Positions 1-7,088 of a stretch of DNA of 64,000 nt are shown here, one piece after another. The notes under the pieces are model-generated. The model made no database searches. It worked only from the letters and a program-made list of their open reading frames with translations, and was not told the origin of the DNA. Position numbers and translations under genes: made by a program. The DNA lies in assembly GCA_963714425.1 (NCBI GenBank), contig CAVQOI010000014.1, positions 124,001 through 188,000 on the forward strand. Reading direction: 5' to 3'. Origin of the DNA: DATCYX01 sp963714425 (GTDB taxonomy: Bacteria; Chloroflexota; Anaerolineae; Anaerolineales; UBA4823). The stretch's first letter is position 1; the number at the start of each line of letters is the position of its first letter.

Positions 1-1388
1 CCGAGGTGCGCGTGACTGCCCTGGCGGCAGCTACGATAGCTCTGCTCCTCTCTATTTGGGCGTACTTCTCCTACGACTTGCAAGCCGGCGGCTACCAGTT
101 TGTAGAAAAATATACCTGGCTGCCTTCATTGGGCATTTCATTTTATGTCGGTATCGATGGCATGAATGCACCCCTGGTGCTGCTCACCGGAGTGGTCATG
201 TTCACGGGTGTATTGATCTCCTGGGGGATCGACGACCGGCCGCGTGAATTCTTTGCTTTCCTTTTCATCCTGGCAACCGGCGTGTTTGGTGTCTTTGTTG
301 CTCTTGACCTATTTATGCTGTTCTTTTTCTACGAGATTGCCGTCTTCCCCATGTATCTGTTGATTTCTATCTGGGGATGGAAAGAGACGCGCGAATACGC
401 CGCCATGAAGCTGACCCTGTATCTGTTTATCGGATCCGTGATTTCCCTGGTTGGCGCATTGGCGATGTATTTTGCTGCAGGGATGAACACTTTCGATATG
501 ATCGCCCTGGAAAAAGCTGGTTTTTCGGTAGCTTTCCAGCAATTATGGTTCCCATTTGTCTTCTTTGGTTTTGCCATATTGGGCGGTATTTTTCCATTCC
601 ATAATTGGAGCCCGGATGGTCACGTTGCTGCGCCTACGGCGGTATCGATGTTCCACGCAGGCGTTTTAATGAAGCTAGGTGCATTCGCCGCATTGCGTGT
701 AGGCATAATGCTCTTGCCTGAAGGCGCAAAAATGCACCTGCCTTGGATCATCTTACTGGCGTTAGTCAATGTGGTCTATGGCGCCTATATTGCCATGGTG
801 CAAAACGATTTCAAATATGTCATCGGTTTCTCCTCGGTCTCGCACATGGGTCTGGTTGCAATGGGCTTTGCAACCCTGACACGCAACGGGATGCTCGGTG
901 CAGGAGTGCAAATGTTTTCGCATGGCGTGATGACTGCTCTCTTCTTTGCTGTGGTCGGGATGGTCTATGATCAAGCGCATACACGCGAAATCTCTCGCCT
1001 AGGGGGTATACGCAAGGTGATGCCGGTGGTGGCAATCGCATTCATCGTTGGTGGTTTAGTCTCGATGGGCATGCCTGGGTTTTCTGGGTTCATCGCCGAG
1101 TTTCCCATTTTCATGGGTGTTTGGGAGAGCCACCCGTGGATCGCGGTTGTGGCAGCTATCTCAATTGTGATAACCGCATCCTATATCATCCGCATTATCA
1201 GCAAGGTATTCTTTGGTGCAGTGCCAGATGAATTTGATGGTCACCTGCAAGACGTCAATATTTTGGATAAAGTCGCCCTTGTGTTTCTCTCTGCAATACT
1301 GATCTGTGTCGGAGTTTACCCATCGATTATGGTGCCCCTCGTTGAATCGGGTGTTACGAACATCCTGCGCCTGTTAGGAGGTGCATAA
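1..1388 (+). CDS. nuoM: NADH-quinone oxidoreductase subunit M (5' end outside window)
   Basis: Antiporter-like proton-pumping subunit of respiratory complex I in the cytoplasmic membrane. The frame is open to the window edge. The first visible residues match the region just after the first transmembrane helix of NuoM, so about 30-40 N-terminal residues are missing and the GTG at position 6 is not a real start. The family's key charged residues are visible: Glu in the FFFYEIAVFP segment (about visible residue 110) and Lys in HAGVLMKLGAF (about 223). The FHNWSPDGHVAAPTAVSM motif separates NuoM from NuoN and NuoL. About a dozen membrane helices remain. The stop codon abuts the nuoN start, so the two are co-transcribed. 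Confidence 0.96.
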   Translation, partial: EVRVTALAAATIALLLSIWAYFSYDLQAGGYQFVEKYTWLPSLGISFYVGIDGMNAPLVLLTGVVMFTGVLISWGIDDRPREFFAFLFILATGVFGVFVALDLFMLFFFYEIAVFPMYLLISIWGWKETREYAAMKLTLYLFIGSVISLVGALAMYFAAGMNTFDMIALEKAGFSVAFQQLWFPFVFFGFAILGGIFPFHNWSPDGHVAAPTAVSMFHAGVLMKLGAFAALRVGIMLLPEGAKMHLPWIILLALVNVVYGAYIAMVQNDFKYVIGFSSVSHMGLVAMGFATLTRNGMLGAGVQMFSHGVMTALFFAVVGMVYDQAHTREISRLGGIRKVMPVVAIAFIVGGLVSMGMPGFSGFIAEFPIFMGVWESHPWIAVVAAISIVITASYIIRIISKVFFGAVPDEFDGHLQDVNILDKVALVFLSAILICVGVYPSIMVPLVESGVTNILRLLGGA

Positions 1389-2846
1389 GTGACTGTTGGG
1401 AATATTGATTCCTCAATGATCCTGGCAATTTTGCCGGAAATCTTTATCGTGGTGCTAGGCATCCTCGTGCTATTTTTGGATCTTATCCTATCCGAAGAGC
1501 GCCGAGGCAGCCTGGGATGGGTGACAGCTGGAGGTCTGATCGCAACGATCGGCCTGAGTCTTGTTATTGGCCGCCCAGGAGATGAGGCTCGTCTGGTGTG
1601 GGGCGGCATGCTACGACACGACTGGCTGGGATTTATTTTTAAGATGGTATTTCTGTTCGCCGCGGCCATGACCGCCCTCTTCTCAGTGGACCTTCCAAGG
1701 TTGGGGAAACGTGGGGAATTTTACCTGCTCATGCTAGCATCCACCTTAGGCATGAACCTGATGGCCTCGTCTGCTGATCTGATCATGCTTTATCTGGCAA
1801 TTGAAACGACATCCATCCCCATGTATATTCTCGCTGGATTTCTAACAAGGGATGATAAATCCACTGAGTCCGGCTTCAAGTATTTGCTGTTCGGGGCTAT
1901 GACGTCTTCAATCATGCTGTATGGCTTCAGCCTGTTGTACGGATTTGCCGGAACGACAAACCTGTACAGCCTTGTGCAAAGTGTTTCGGCAGGGGATGTA
2001 CCCCTGATCTCATTGCTCGGTAGCCTTTCACTGGTCCTTGTGGGTTTCGGCTTCAAGATCTCAGCCGTTCCGCTGCATTTCTGGGCGCCCGATGTATACG
2101 AAGGTGCGCCGACCCCGATAGCTGGCTTTCTCTCGACCGCTTCCAAGGCGGCGGGTTTTGCTGTACTCATGCGCTTCTTGCTGGACGCCTATCCTCCGGA
2201 ATATGCACCTATATGGGCGGCTATAATCGCAGCTCTGTCTACAGCCAGCATGACGCTGGGTAACCTGCTGGCGATCTCTCAGCGCAATATTAAACGCATG
2301 CTGGCATACTCTTCGATCGCGCACGCCGGGTATGCGCTTATTGGTGTTGTAGCTGTTTCAAAGCTCGGTATTACCAGTGCCATTTTCTACCTGGTGGTCT
2401 ACGTGCTCACCAATCTGGCTGCCTTCGGTGTTGTGTCTGCGTTCGGGCGCGTAGTCGGCTCAGATGAGATCGCTGCGTACGCCGGGTTAAGCCGCCGGTC
2501 GCCCTGGCTGGCGCTTACCTTGCTTGTAGCATTTCTCTCTCTATCGGGTATGCCTCCCTTCGGTGGTTTTGTAGTTAAATTCGCAGTCTTTGCGGCTGCC
2601 ATTGATGCAAATCAAATCTGGCTGGCAGTTATTGGTGTCTTGAATTCGATTATTGGGCTTTACTACTACTTGACAGTGCTTAAGGTAGTCTATCTATACC
2701 GGTCTGAAGATGAGGACAAACCCTTACAGGTAACCCGCTCTTACGCCACCGCTTTGATCATCATAACGGTCGGAATCATCTTGATCGGGACTGTATTTGC
2801 ACCCTGGTTCAGCGCCTCGAATACCGCTGCACAAGCATTATTCTAG
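1389..2846 (+). CDS. nuoN: NADH-quinone oxidoreductase subunit N
   Basis: Membrane proton-pumping subunit of complex I, 485 residues, a normal length. It starts with GTG directly after the nuoM stop; the AGGAGG-like stretch at the end of nuoM serves as ribosome-binding site. Family signatures are YLAIETTSIPMYILAGF, with the conserved Glu, and WAPDVYEGAPTPIAGFLS followed by SKAAGF with the pumping Lys. About 14 hydrophobic helices run along the protein. It is normally the last gene of a nuo operon. Here an ATP synthase cluster with its own promoter follows 88 bases later. Confidence 0.96.
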   Translation: MTVGNIDSSMILAILPEIFIVVLGILVLFLDLILSEERRGSLGWVTAGGLIATIGLSLVIGRPGDEARLVWGGMLRHDWLGFIFKMVFLFAAAMTALFSVDLPRLGKRGEFYLLMLASTLGMNLMASSADLIMLYLAIETTSIPMYILAGFLTRDDKSTESGFKYLLFGAMTSSIMLYGFSLLYGFAGTTNLYSLVQSVSAGDVPLISLLGSLSLVLVGFGFKISAVPLHFWAPDVYEGAPTPIAGFLSTASKAAGFAVLMRFLLDAYPPEYAPIWAAIIAALSTASMTLGNLLAISQRNIKRMLAYSSIAHAGYALIGVVAVSKLGITSAIFYLVVYVLTNLAAFGVVSAFGRVVGSDEIAAYAGLSRRSPWLALTLLVAFLSLSGMPPFGGFVVKFAVFAAAIDANQIWLAVIGVLNSIIGLYYYLTVLKVVYLYRSEDEDKPLQVTRSYATALIIITVGIILIGTVFAPWFSASNTAAQALF

Positions 2847-2895
2847 CCATCCTTGCTGTGCTGTTGGCGATAGATGACATCTTTTATCAGATTTA

Positions 2896-2925
2896 TTGAC
2901 GATCAGTTAGCGTATGTGATAAAAT
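2896..2925 (+). promoter_or_regulatory. sigma70-type promoter of the ATP synthase membrane-sector genes
   Basis: TTGACG at 2896-2901 and TAAAAT at 2920-2925 are separated by 18 bases. Only 9 bases lie between the -10 box and the ATG at 2935, so transcription should start at or next to the start codon (leaderless mRNA). No ribosome-binding site precedes that ATG, which fits. Inferred from motifs only. Confidence 0.6.
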
Positions 2926-2934
2926 TCGCTAACC

Positions 2935-3252
2935 ATGGAACCGCCCCGGCACGTGCCTGATCAGGACCGCCCCCGGTATTCATTTGGGGCGATTCTATCC
3001 ATCGTTACCGGGATGGTCGTGCTGGTGGTGGGGCTGAGTGTAGTGGTTGCCCTGTTCGGGGGATTGTGGCTGGACAGTGTGCTTAATACGAAGCCCGTTC
3101 TGACAATTATCCTTGTGGTTGCTGCTGGGCCGCTCTCGCTTTATCTGGTGTACCGGCTGACCATTATGGCAACCTCCCGACTAAAAACTGGCTTGCCTGC
3201 GAATCGAGGGCAACGGATCAATCAAAATGACGAACGAGGAGAAGACGAGTGA
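2935..3252 (+). CDS. AtpZ/AtpI-family ATP synthase accessory protein
   Basis: 105-residue protein with two transmembrane helices (about residues 18-44 and 52-76), in the position usually held by atpI/atpZ upstream of atpB. Proteins of this family assist assembly of the c-ring or ion supply to the F1Fo ATPase. The hairpin layout, with a short charged N-terminus and hydrophilic C-terminus, fits the AtpZ type better than the four-helix AtpI. It overlaps atpB by 4 bases. The assignment rests on context and topology more than on strong motifs. Confidence 0.75.
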   Translation: MEPPRHVPDQDRPRYSFGAILSIVTGMVVLVVGLSVVVALFGGLWLDSVLNTKPVLTIILVVAAGPLSLYLVYRLTIMATSRLKTGLPANRGQRINQNDERGEDE

Positions 3253-4316
3253 GTGAAGCAGCGAACCAGAAACGAGTGCCTGTAAAGCGATGGATCATCC
3301 TGGGATTGATTGGTCTTGGCACCTACGCAGCATTTTTTGGTCCCAGCATACTTAAACCGGTGGCACCGGCCGTTGTTCTACCCGCTGAGCCAATCGGCAT
3401 CAATATTCTTGGTTTTGAAATTACCAATACCATCCTGGCAACTCTGCTTACTGACCTTGTTTTGCTTATTGCGGCGCTCAACGCATGGCGCTTCGCCCGC
3501 AGTGGAAACCTGGTACCTCGCGGTTTTCATAATTTCTTTGAAATGCTGGTAGAAGCTTTCTACAACATGGCGGAAGGTACTGCTGGTAAATGGGCGAAAC
3601 GCTTCTTCCCGATTACAGGAACGATCTTCCTTCTGGTGTTCACGGCCAATATGATTAAGCTGTTGCCTGGTTTTGAGAGCATCGGTGTTCTGCATGAATC
3701 GCCCCACGGAGAGGGATTTGCACCGGTTCAACTAACCTCCGGAGTGTATACAATCGATAAGGGACAGCCAGTCCACATTGAGCACAGCGAAGGTCATGAA
3801 GGTGAAGAAAGCGCAGGAGAAGCGGGTCATTCTGCGGAAGGCGAGTTATGTGAGGCTTGCGAGATAGTGCCATTCCTGCGCGGTTCAGCTACTGATCTCA
3901 ATTTTACATTTGCGCTGGCTGTCGTCACGGTCTTAGCGGTGCAAGTCTTTGGCGTGATGGCGATCGGTCCCGGATACTTCGAAAAGTTTCTTCAATTTCG
4001 CCAGCTGGTGAACGGAGGGCCGTTTGGGTTGATCGACTTTGGGGTGGGCCTTCTGGAAATCATCCTTGAGTTTGCCAAGATCATCTCATTTGCCTTCCGG
4101 TTATTTGGTAATATCTTCGCTGGTGCGCTGCTGCTCTCCATTATTGGCGCGTTGACAGCAGTGGTAGTTCCGCCTGGATTGTACATATTCGAAGTATTTT
4201 TTGGTGCTATCCAAGCGTACGTGTTCTCCCTGCTCGCTTTGGTTTTCTTGAGCCAGGCAGTTGTCAGCCATCATGGCGGAGATCACGAACAAGGACATGC
4301 GGAAGCGCATGCGTAA
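3249..4316 (+). CDS. atpB: F-type ATP synthase subunit a, with a long His/Glu-rich loop
   Basis: Fo subunit a, which forms the two proton half-channels beside the c-ring. GTG start overlapping the previous stop (GTGA). 355 residues is long for the family. The C-terminal half shows the conserved helices: EFAKIISFAFRLFGNIFAGA contains the essential Arg, and QAYVFSLLALVFLSQAV follows. An insert at about residues 150-212, between LLPGFESIG and SATDLNFTFALA, is rich in His and Glu and contains a CxxC pair (C201, C204). The C-terminus is also His-rich. The insert lies between two membrane helices and could bind metal; that is inference. Next gene: atpE after 49 bases. Confidence 0.95.
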   Translation: MSEAANQKRVPVKRWIILGLIGLGTYAAFFGPSILKPVAPAVVLPAEPIGINILGFEITNTILATLLTDLVLLIAALNAWRFARSGNLVPRGFHNFFEMLVEAFYNMAEGTAGKWAKRFFPITGTIFLLVFTANMIKLLPGFESIGVLHESPHGEGFAPVQLTSGVYTIDKGQPVHIEHSEGHEGEESAGEAGHSAEGELCEACEIVPFLRGSATDLNFTFALAVVTVLAVQVFGVMAIGPGYFEKFLQFRQLVNGGPFGLIDFGVGLLEIILEFAKIISFAFRLFGNIFAGALLLSIIGALTAVVVPPGLYIFEVFFGAIQAYVFSLLALVFLSQAVVSHHGGDHEQGHAEAHA

Positions 4317-4365
4317 GAATAATCAATTATCGAAATCCATTCAAGCTAAAAGGAGTTCTTGAACC

Positions 4366-4602
4366 ATGACTGGAGATATTGTAGAAGCGATGCGATTGCT
4401 CGGTGCGGGTCTAGCTATGCTTGGCGCCATCGGTGCAGGTGTGGGTGTTGGTCTGGCAGCATCAGGAGGTGTGCAGGCGATGGGTCGCAATCCTGATGCG
4501 GCGCCGATCATTCAAACCAACATGATCCTGGGTATGGCCTTCGCAGAAGCAGTAGCGATCTACGCTTTAGCGGTCGCTCTGATCATCATTTTCGCTGCCT
4601 GA
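4366..4602 (+). CDS. atpE: F-type ATP synthase subunit c
   Basis: 78-residue hairpin proteolipid of the rotor ring. Helix 1 has the Gly-rich pattern GAIGAGVGVGLA, the polar loop is GRNPDAAP, and helix 2 holds the ion-binding Glu in GMAFAEAVAIYAL. The Gln of the first helix and the Ser/Thr after the Glu that mark sodium-coupled rings are absent, so proton coupling is expected. The ribosome-binding site AAAGGAG lies about 9 bases upstream. Confidence 0.96.
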   Translation: MTGDIVEAMRLLGAGLAMLGAIGAGVGVGLAASGGVQAMGRNPDAAPIIQTNMILGMAFAEAVAIYALAVALIIIFAA

Positions 4603-4612
4603 GGAGCTTTGA

Positions 4613-5350
4613 ATGGAAAAGCTTGGCATAAATTTAGGTTTCTTCATTTTTCAGGTGCTCAACTTCCTGATACTGGCAGTGCTTCTGTATGCATTCGCTT
4701 ACCGCCCGATCCTTAAGATGCTCGACGATCGTAAGAAGAAGATCGCCCAAGGCCTGGAGGATGCCCGTGTAGCTGCCGAAGCCCGGGAGAATGCGGAGAA
4801 AGAAGCGCGCGAGATCATTGCTAAGGCACAGGCAGAAGCAAACCAGAAGGTGCGAGAGGCAACAGATCGAGCAGAAGCCGCTGCTAAAGAAGTGCAGGCA
4901 GAGGCGGAGGCGGAAGCCGCCAAAGGGCGGGAAGCAGCCTTGGCTGACGCAGCACTGGAGCGAGATCGGATCCTCGCCGACGTGCGAGGCCAGATTGCAG
5001 CGCTCTCGATGGCTGCCGCACAACGCCTAATTGGCGATGCTTTAGACGAACGCCGGCAGCGAGCATTGATCCAGGAGTTCTTCTCAGGAGTTCGCTCGGG
5101 AAGGGTTACGGTGCTCGAGGGGGAGAGTCTGACTGGGGCTTCCGCCGAGGTCACCAGTGCACTACCACTCACTCCCGAAGAGCAGGAAGCAGTCAAGAAG
5201 GATGTGCTCAGCAAAGTTGGCGCCCAGGCCACTGTGACGTTCCGCATTGATCCGAGCATATTGGGCGGCCTTGTGGTTCGCGTTGGAGATAAAGTCCTAG
5301 ATGGCTCTGTGTCAGGGCAATTGGAATCGCTTCGCCAAAACTTGCGATAG
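4613..5350 (+). CDS. atpF: ATP synthase subunit b fused to the C-terminal part of subunit delta
   Basis: Peripheral stalk protein of 245 residues. Residues 1-30 form the membrane anchor typical of b (NLGFFIFQVLNFLILAVLLY), and residues 30-165 are the long charged b coiled coil. From about residue 175 the sequence changes to a delta-like C-terminus: VTSALPLTPEEQEAVKK, then DPSILGGLVVRVGDKVLDGS and LESLRQNL, which are hallmarks of AtpH. The helical N-terminal F1-binding domain of delta is not recognisable. No separate atpH occurs here or beside atpA at 47.8 kb, so this fusion probably serves both roles. Actinobacteria have other b-delta fusions. It begins 10 bases after atpE. Confidence 0.9.
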   Translation: MEKLGINLGFFIFQVLNFLILAVLLYAFAYRPILKMLDDRKKKIAQGLEDARVAAEARENAEKEAREIIAKAQAEANQKVREATDRAEAAAKEVQAEAEAEAAKGREAALADAALERDRILADVRGQIAALSMAAAQRLIGDALDERRQRALIQEFFSGVRSGRVTVLEGESLTGASAEVTSALPLTPEEQEAVKKDVLSKVGAQATVTFRIDPSILGGLVVRVGDKVLDGSVSGQLESLRQNLR

Positions 5351-5371
5351 AACAATCATTTCCTAATCTTT

Positions 5372-5428
5372 CAAAGGCGCACCGGACGCAATAAAAGAGC
5401 AAAATTGCTTGGCGTTCTCGCGCCTTTG
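5372..5428 (+). other. inverted repeat in the murE leader
   Basis: CAAAGGCGC (5372-5380) pairs perfectly with GCGCCTTTG (5420-5428) across a 39-base loop; a smaller AGCA/TGCT hairpin may form inside. There is no U-run, so it is not a standard terminator. It lies between atpF and the murE ATG and could be an mRNA structure or a protein-binding palindrome. Confidence 0.35.
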
Positions 5429-5444
5429 CGGTTTAATTAACACA

Positions 5445-7013
5445 ATGAAAGTGATCTGGAGCGATCTAATTGAAGGCTTACCCGCAGATCTTGTTGATCG
5501 CGCAGGAAAAATGCCTGTGCATCCACCGGACGTTTCGGGGATCGTGTTTGATTCTCGGAGTGTACAACCTGGGGATGTCTTTGTGGCCCTCAGCGGACAG
5601 AATACAGATGGACACCGCTATATCCCAGATGCTATAGGTCGCGGTGCTGCCCTGGTAGTTGGTGAAAAGCCAGTCGATCCAACACCAATTCCCTATCTCC
5701 AGGTTGCAGACAGCCGCAGTGCCTTGGCTTATATTTCGGCTGCCTACTATGGATTGCCAGCTCGCAACTTGACAATGCTTGGGGTGACGGGGACGGATGG
5801 CAAGACAACAACTGCCAATCTAATTTACCATATTCTACTGGCAGCAGGTATAAAGGCGGGAATGATTACCACCGTCAACGCGGTCATTGGAGACAGGTAT
5901 CTGGACACAGGCTTCCATGTGACCACACCAGAAGCTCCCGATGTTCAGAATTATCTATCCCAGATGGTGCAGGAGGGGATCACCCACGTCGTGCTTGAGG
6001 CGACGTCGCACGGTCTAGCTCAGGAGCGTGTCACAGCTTGTGAATTCGATATCGCAGTAGTGACCAATATCACGCATGAGCACCTGGATTACCATGGAAG
6101 CTACGAAGCTTACAGGGATGCCAAAGCGCGCCTGTTCACGAGTTTGGAGGATACGGTGAAAAAACGTCATGGGAATATCCGCCTGGCTGTGCTCAATTAC
6201 GATGACCGACTATCCTTTGAATACCTGCATCCATTGGTGAAGAACGAACTCTCTTATGGAATCAATCCGCGATCAGATCTAAGCGCAAGTGAGCTCTCCT
6301 CCGACAAGGATGGACTACACTTCACTGCCGTGGGACCTGGGTTTCGCCTGCCCATATCTACTCGGCTGGTAGGAGAGTACAACGTATACAATTGCCTGGC
6401 AGCGTTGGCGGTGACGGTCAATGGTTTAGGAATTAATGAGGAAGTAGCCAAGCAGGGTATTGAGGGATTGGCAGCGATTCCCGGGCGCATGGAGCGGATT
6501 GATCTCGGACAGGACTTCCTGGCGATTGTTGATTTCGCTCATACGCCTAACGCATTGCGTGTAGCACTCCTGGCTGCTCGGTCGCTAACCGGAGAAGGTG
6601 GACGCGTGATTGCTGTGTTTGGGTCTGCCGGATTGCGCGACCGGCAAAAACGGCGCATGATGGCGGCGGAATCGGTTGAGCTGGCAGATGTGACGATAGT
6701 AACAGCAGAAGACCCGCGCACTGAGAGACTCAAGGATATCCTGCAAGAGATGAGCTTGGGCGCAGAGACAGGGGGGGGAGTGGAAGGGAAGGACTTCTGG
6801 CGCGTTCCCGATCGCGGCGAGGCGATAAAGAGCGCCTTGCGCATAGCCAATAAGGGCGATGTAGTGATTGTGTTGGGTAAGGGGCACGAGCAATCAATGT
6901 GTTTTGGAGAGACAGAATACAATTGGGATGACCGCATTGCCCTGCGTGCTGCCCTTTCTGAGAAGCTGAATATCCCCGGTCCTCGCATGCCTTTCCTCCC
7001 CGCCCAGGGATAG
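5445..7013 (+). CDS. murE: MurE-type UDP-N-acetylmuramoyl-tripeptide synthetase
   Basis: Cytoplasmic Mur ligase that adds the third amino acid to the peptidoglycan precursor using ATP. I chose the ATG at 5445 (522 residues) because homology begins just after it; an upstream in-frame TTG at 5409 would lie inside the leader hairpin. The N-terminal UDP-binding domain shows VSGIVFDSRSVQPGDVFVAL. The ATP loop is GTDGKTTTAN (about residue 114), followed by VTTPEAPD, EATSHGL and NITHEHLDYHGS. The usual DNPR substrate motif is replaced by EDPR (about 422) and the GGDRD motif by SAGLRDR, so the amino acid may not be meso-diaminopimelate (Lys or Orn are possible). No other mur gene is nearby. Confidence 0.88.
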   Translation: MKVIWSDLIEGLPADLVDRAGKMPVHPPDVSGIVFDSRSVQPGDVFVALSGQNTDGHRYIPDAIGRGAALVVGEKPVDPTPIPYLQVADSRSALAYISAAYYGLPARNLTMLGVTGTDGKTTTANLIYHILLAAGIKAGMITTVNAVIGDRYLDTGFHVTTPEAPDVQNYLSQMVQEGITHVVLEATSHGLAQERVTACEFDIAVVTNITHEHLDYHGSYEAYRDAKARLFTSLEDTVKKRHGNIRLAVLNYDDRLSFEYLHPLVKNELSYGINPRSDLSASELSSDKDGLHFTAVGPGFRLPISTRLVGEYNVYNCLAALAVTVNGLGINEEVAKQGIEGLAAIPGRMERIDLGQDFLAIVDFAHTPNALRVALLAARSLTGEGGRVIAVFGSAGLRDRQKRRMMAAESVELADVTIVTAEDPRTERLKDILQEMSLGAETGGGVEGKDFWRVPDRGEAIKSALRIANKGDVVIVLGKGHEQSMCFGETEYNWDDRIALRAALSEKLNIPGPRMPFLPAQG

Positions 7014-7015
7014 AA

Positions 7016-7046
7016 AAAACTGCGTATGATCTTCATACGCAGTTTT
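7016..7046. terminator. bidirectional terminator between murE and pnp
   Basis: A perfect 14-bp stem, AAAACTGCGTATGA (7016-7029) against TCATACGCAGTTTT (7033-7046), has a 3-base loop. The A/T ends give U-runs on both strands, and the genes on either side converge. Confidence 0.9.
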
Positions 7047-7088
7047 CGATTCTTGGATCAGTACTTTTCTCGTTCGCTGATAAGAGTT

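Noticed and set aside
4699..5355. 218-residue Ser/Ala/Arg-rich minus-strand frame
   Set aside because: Antisense of the repetitive Glu/Ala coiled coil of subunit b; an artefact of codon composition.
5409..7013. Cyanophycin synthetase or MurC/F-type ligase instead of MurE
   Set aside because: The N-terminal DSRSVQPGDVF domain and overall motif order fit MurE despite the changed substrate motif.
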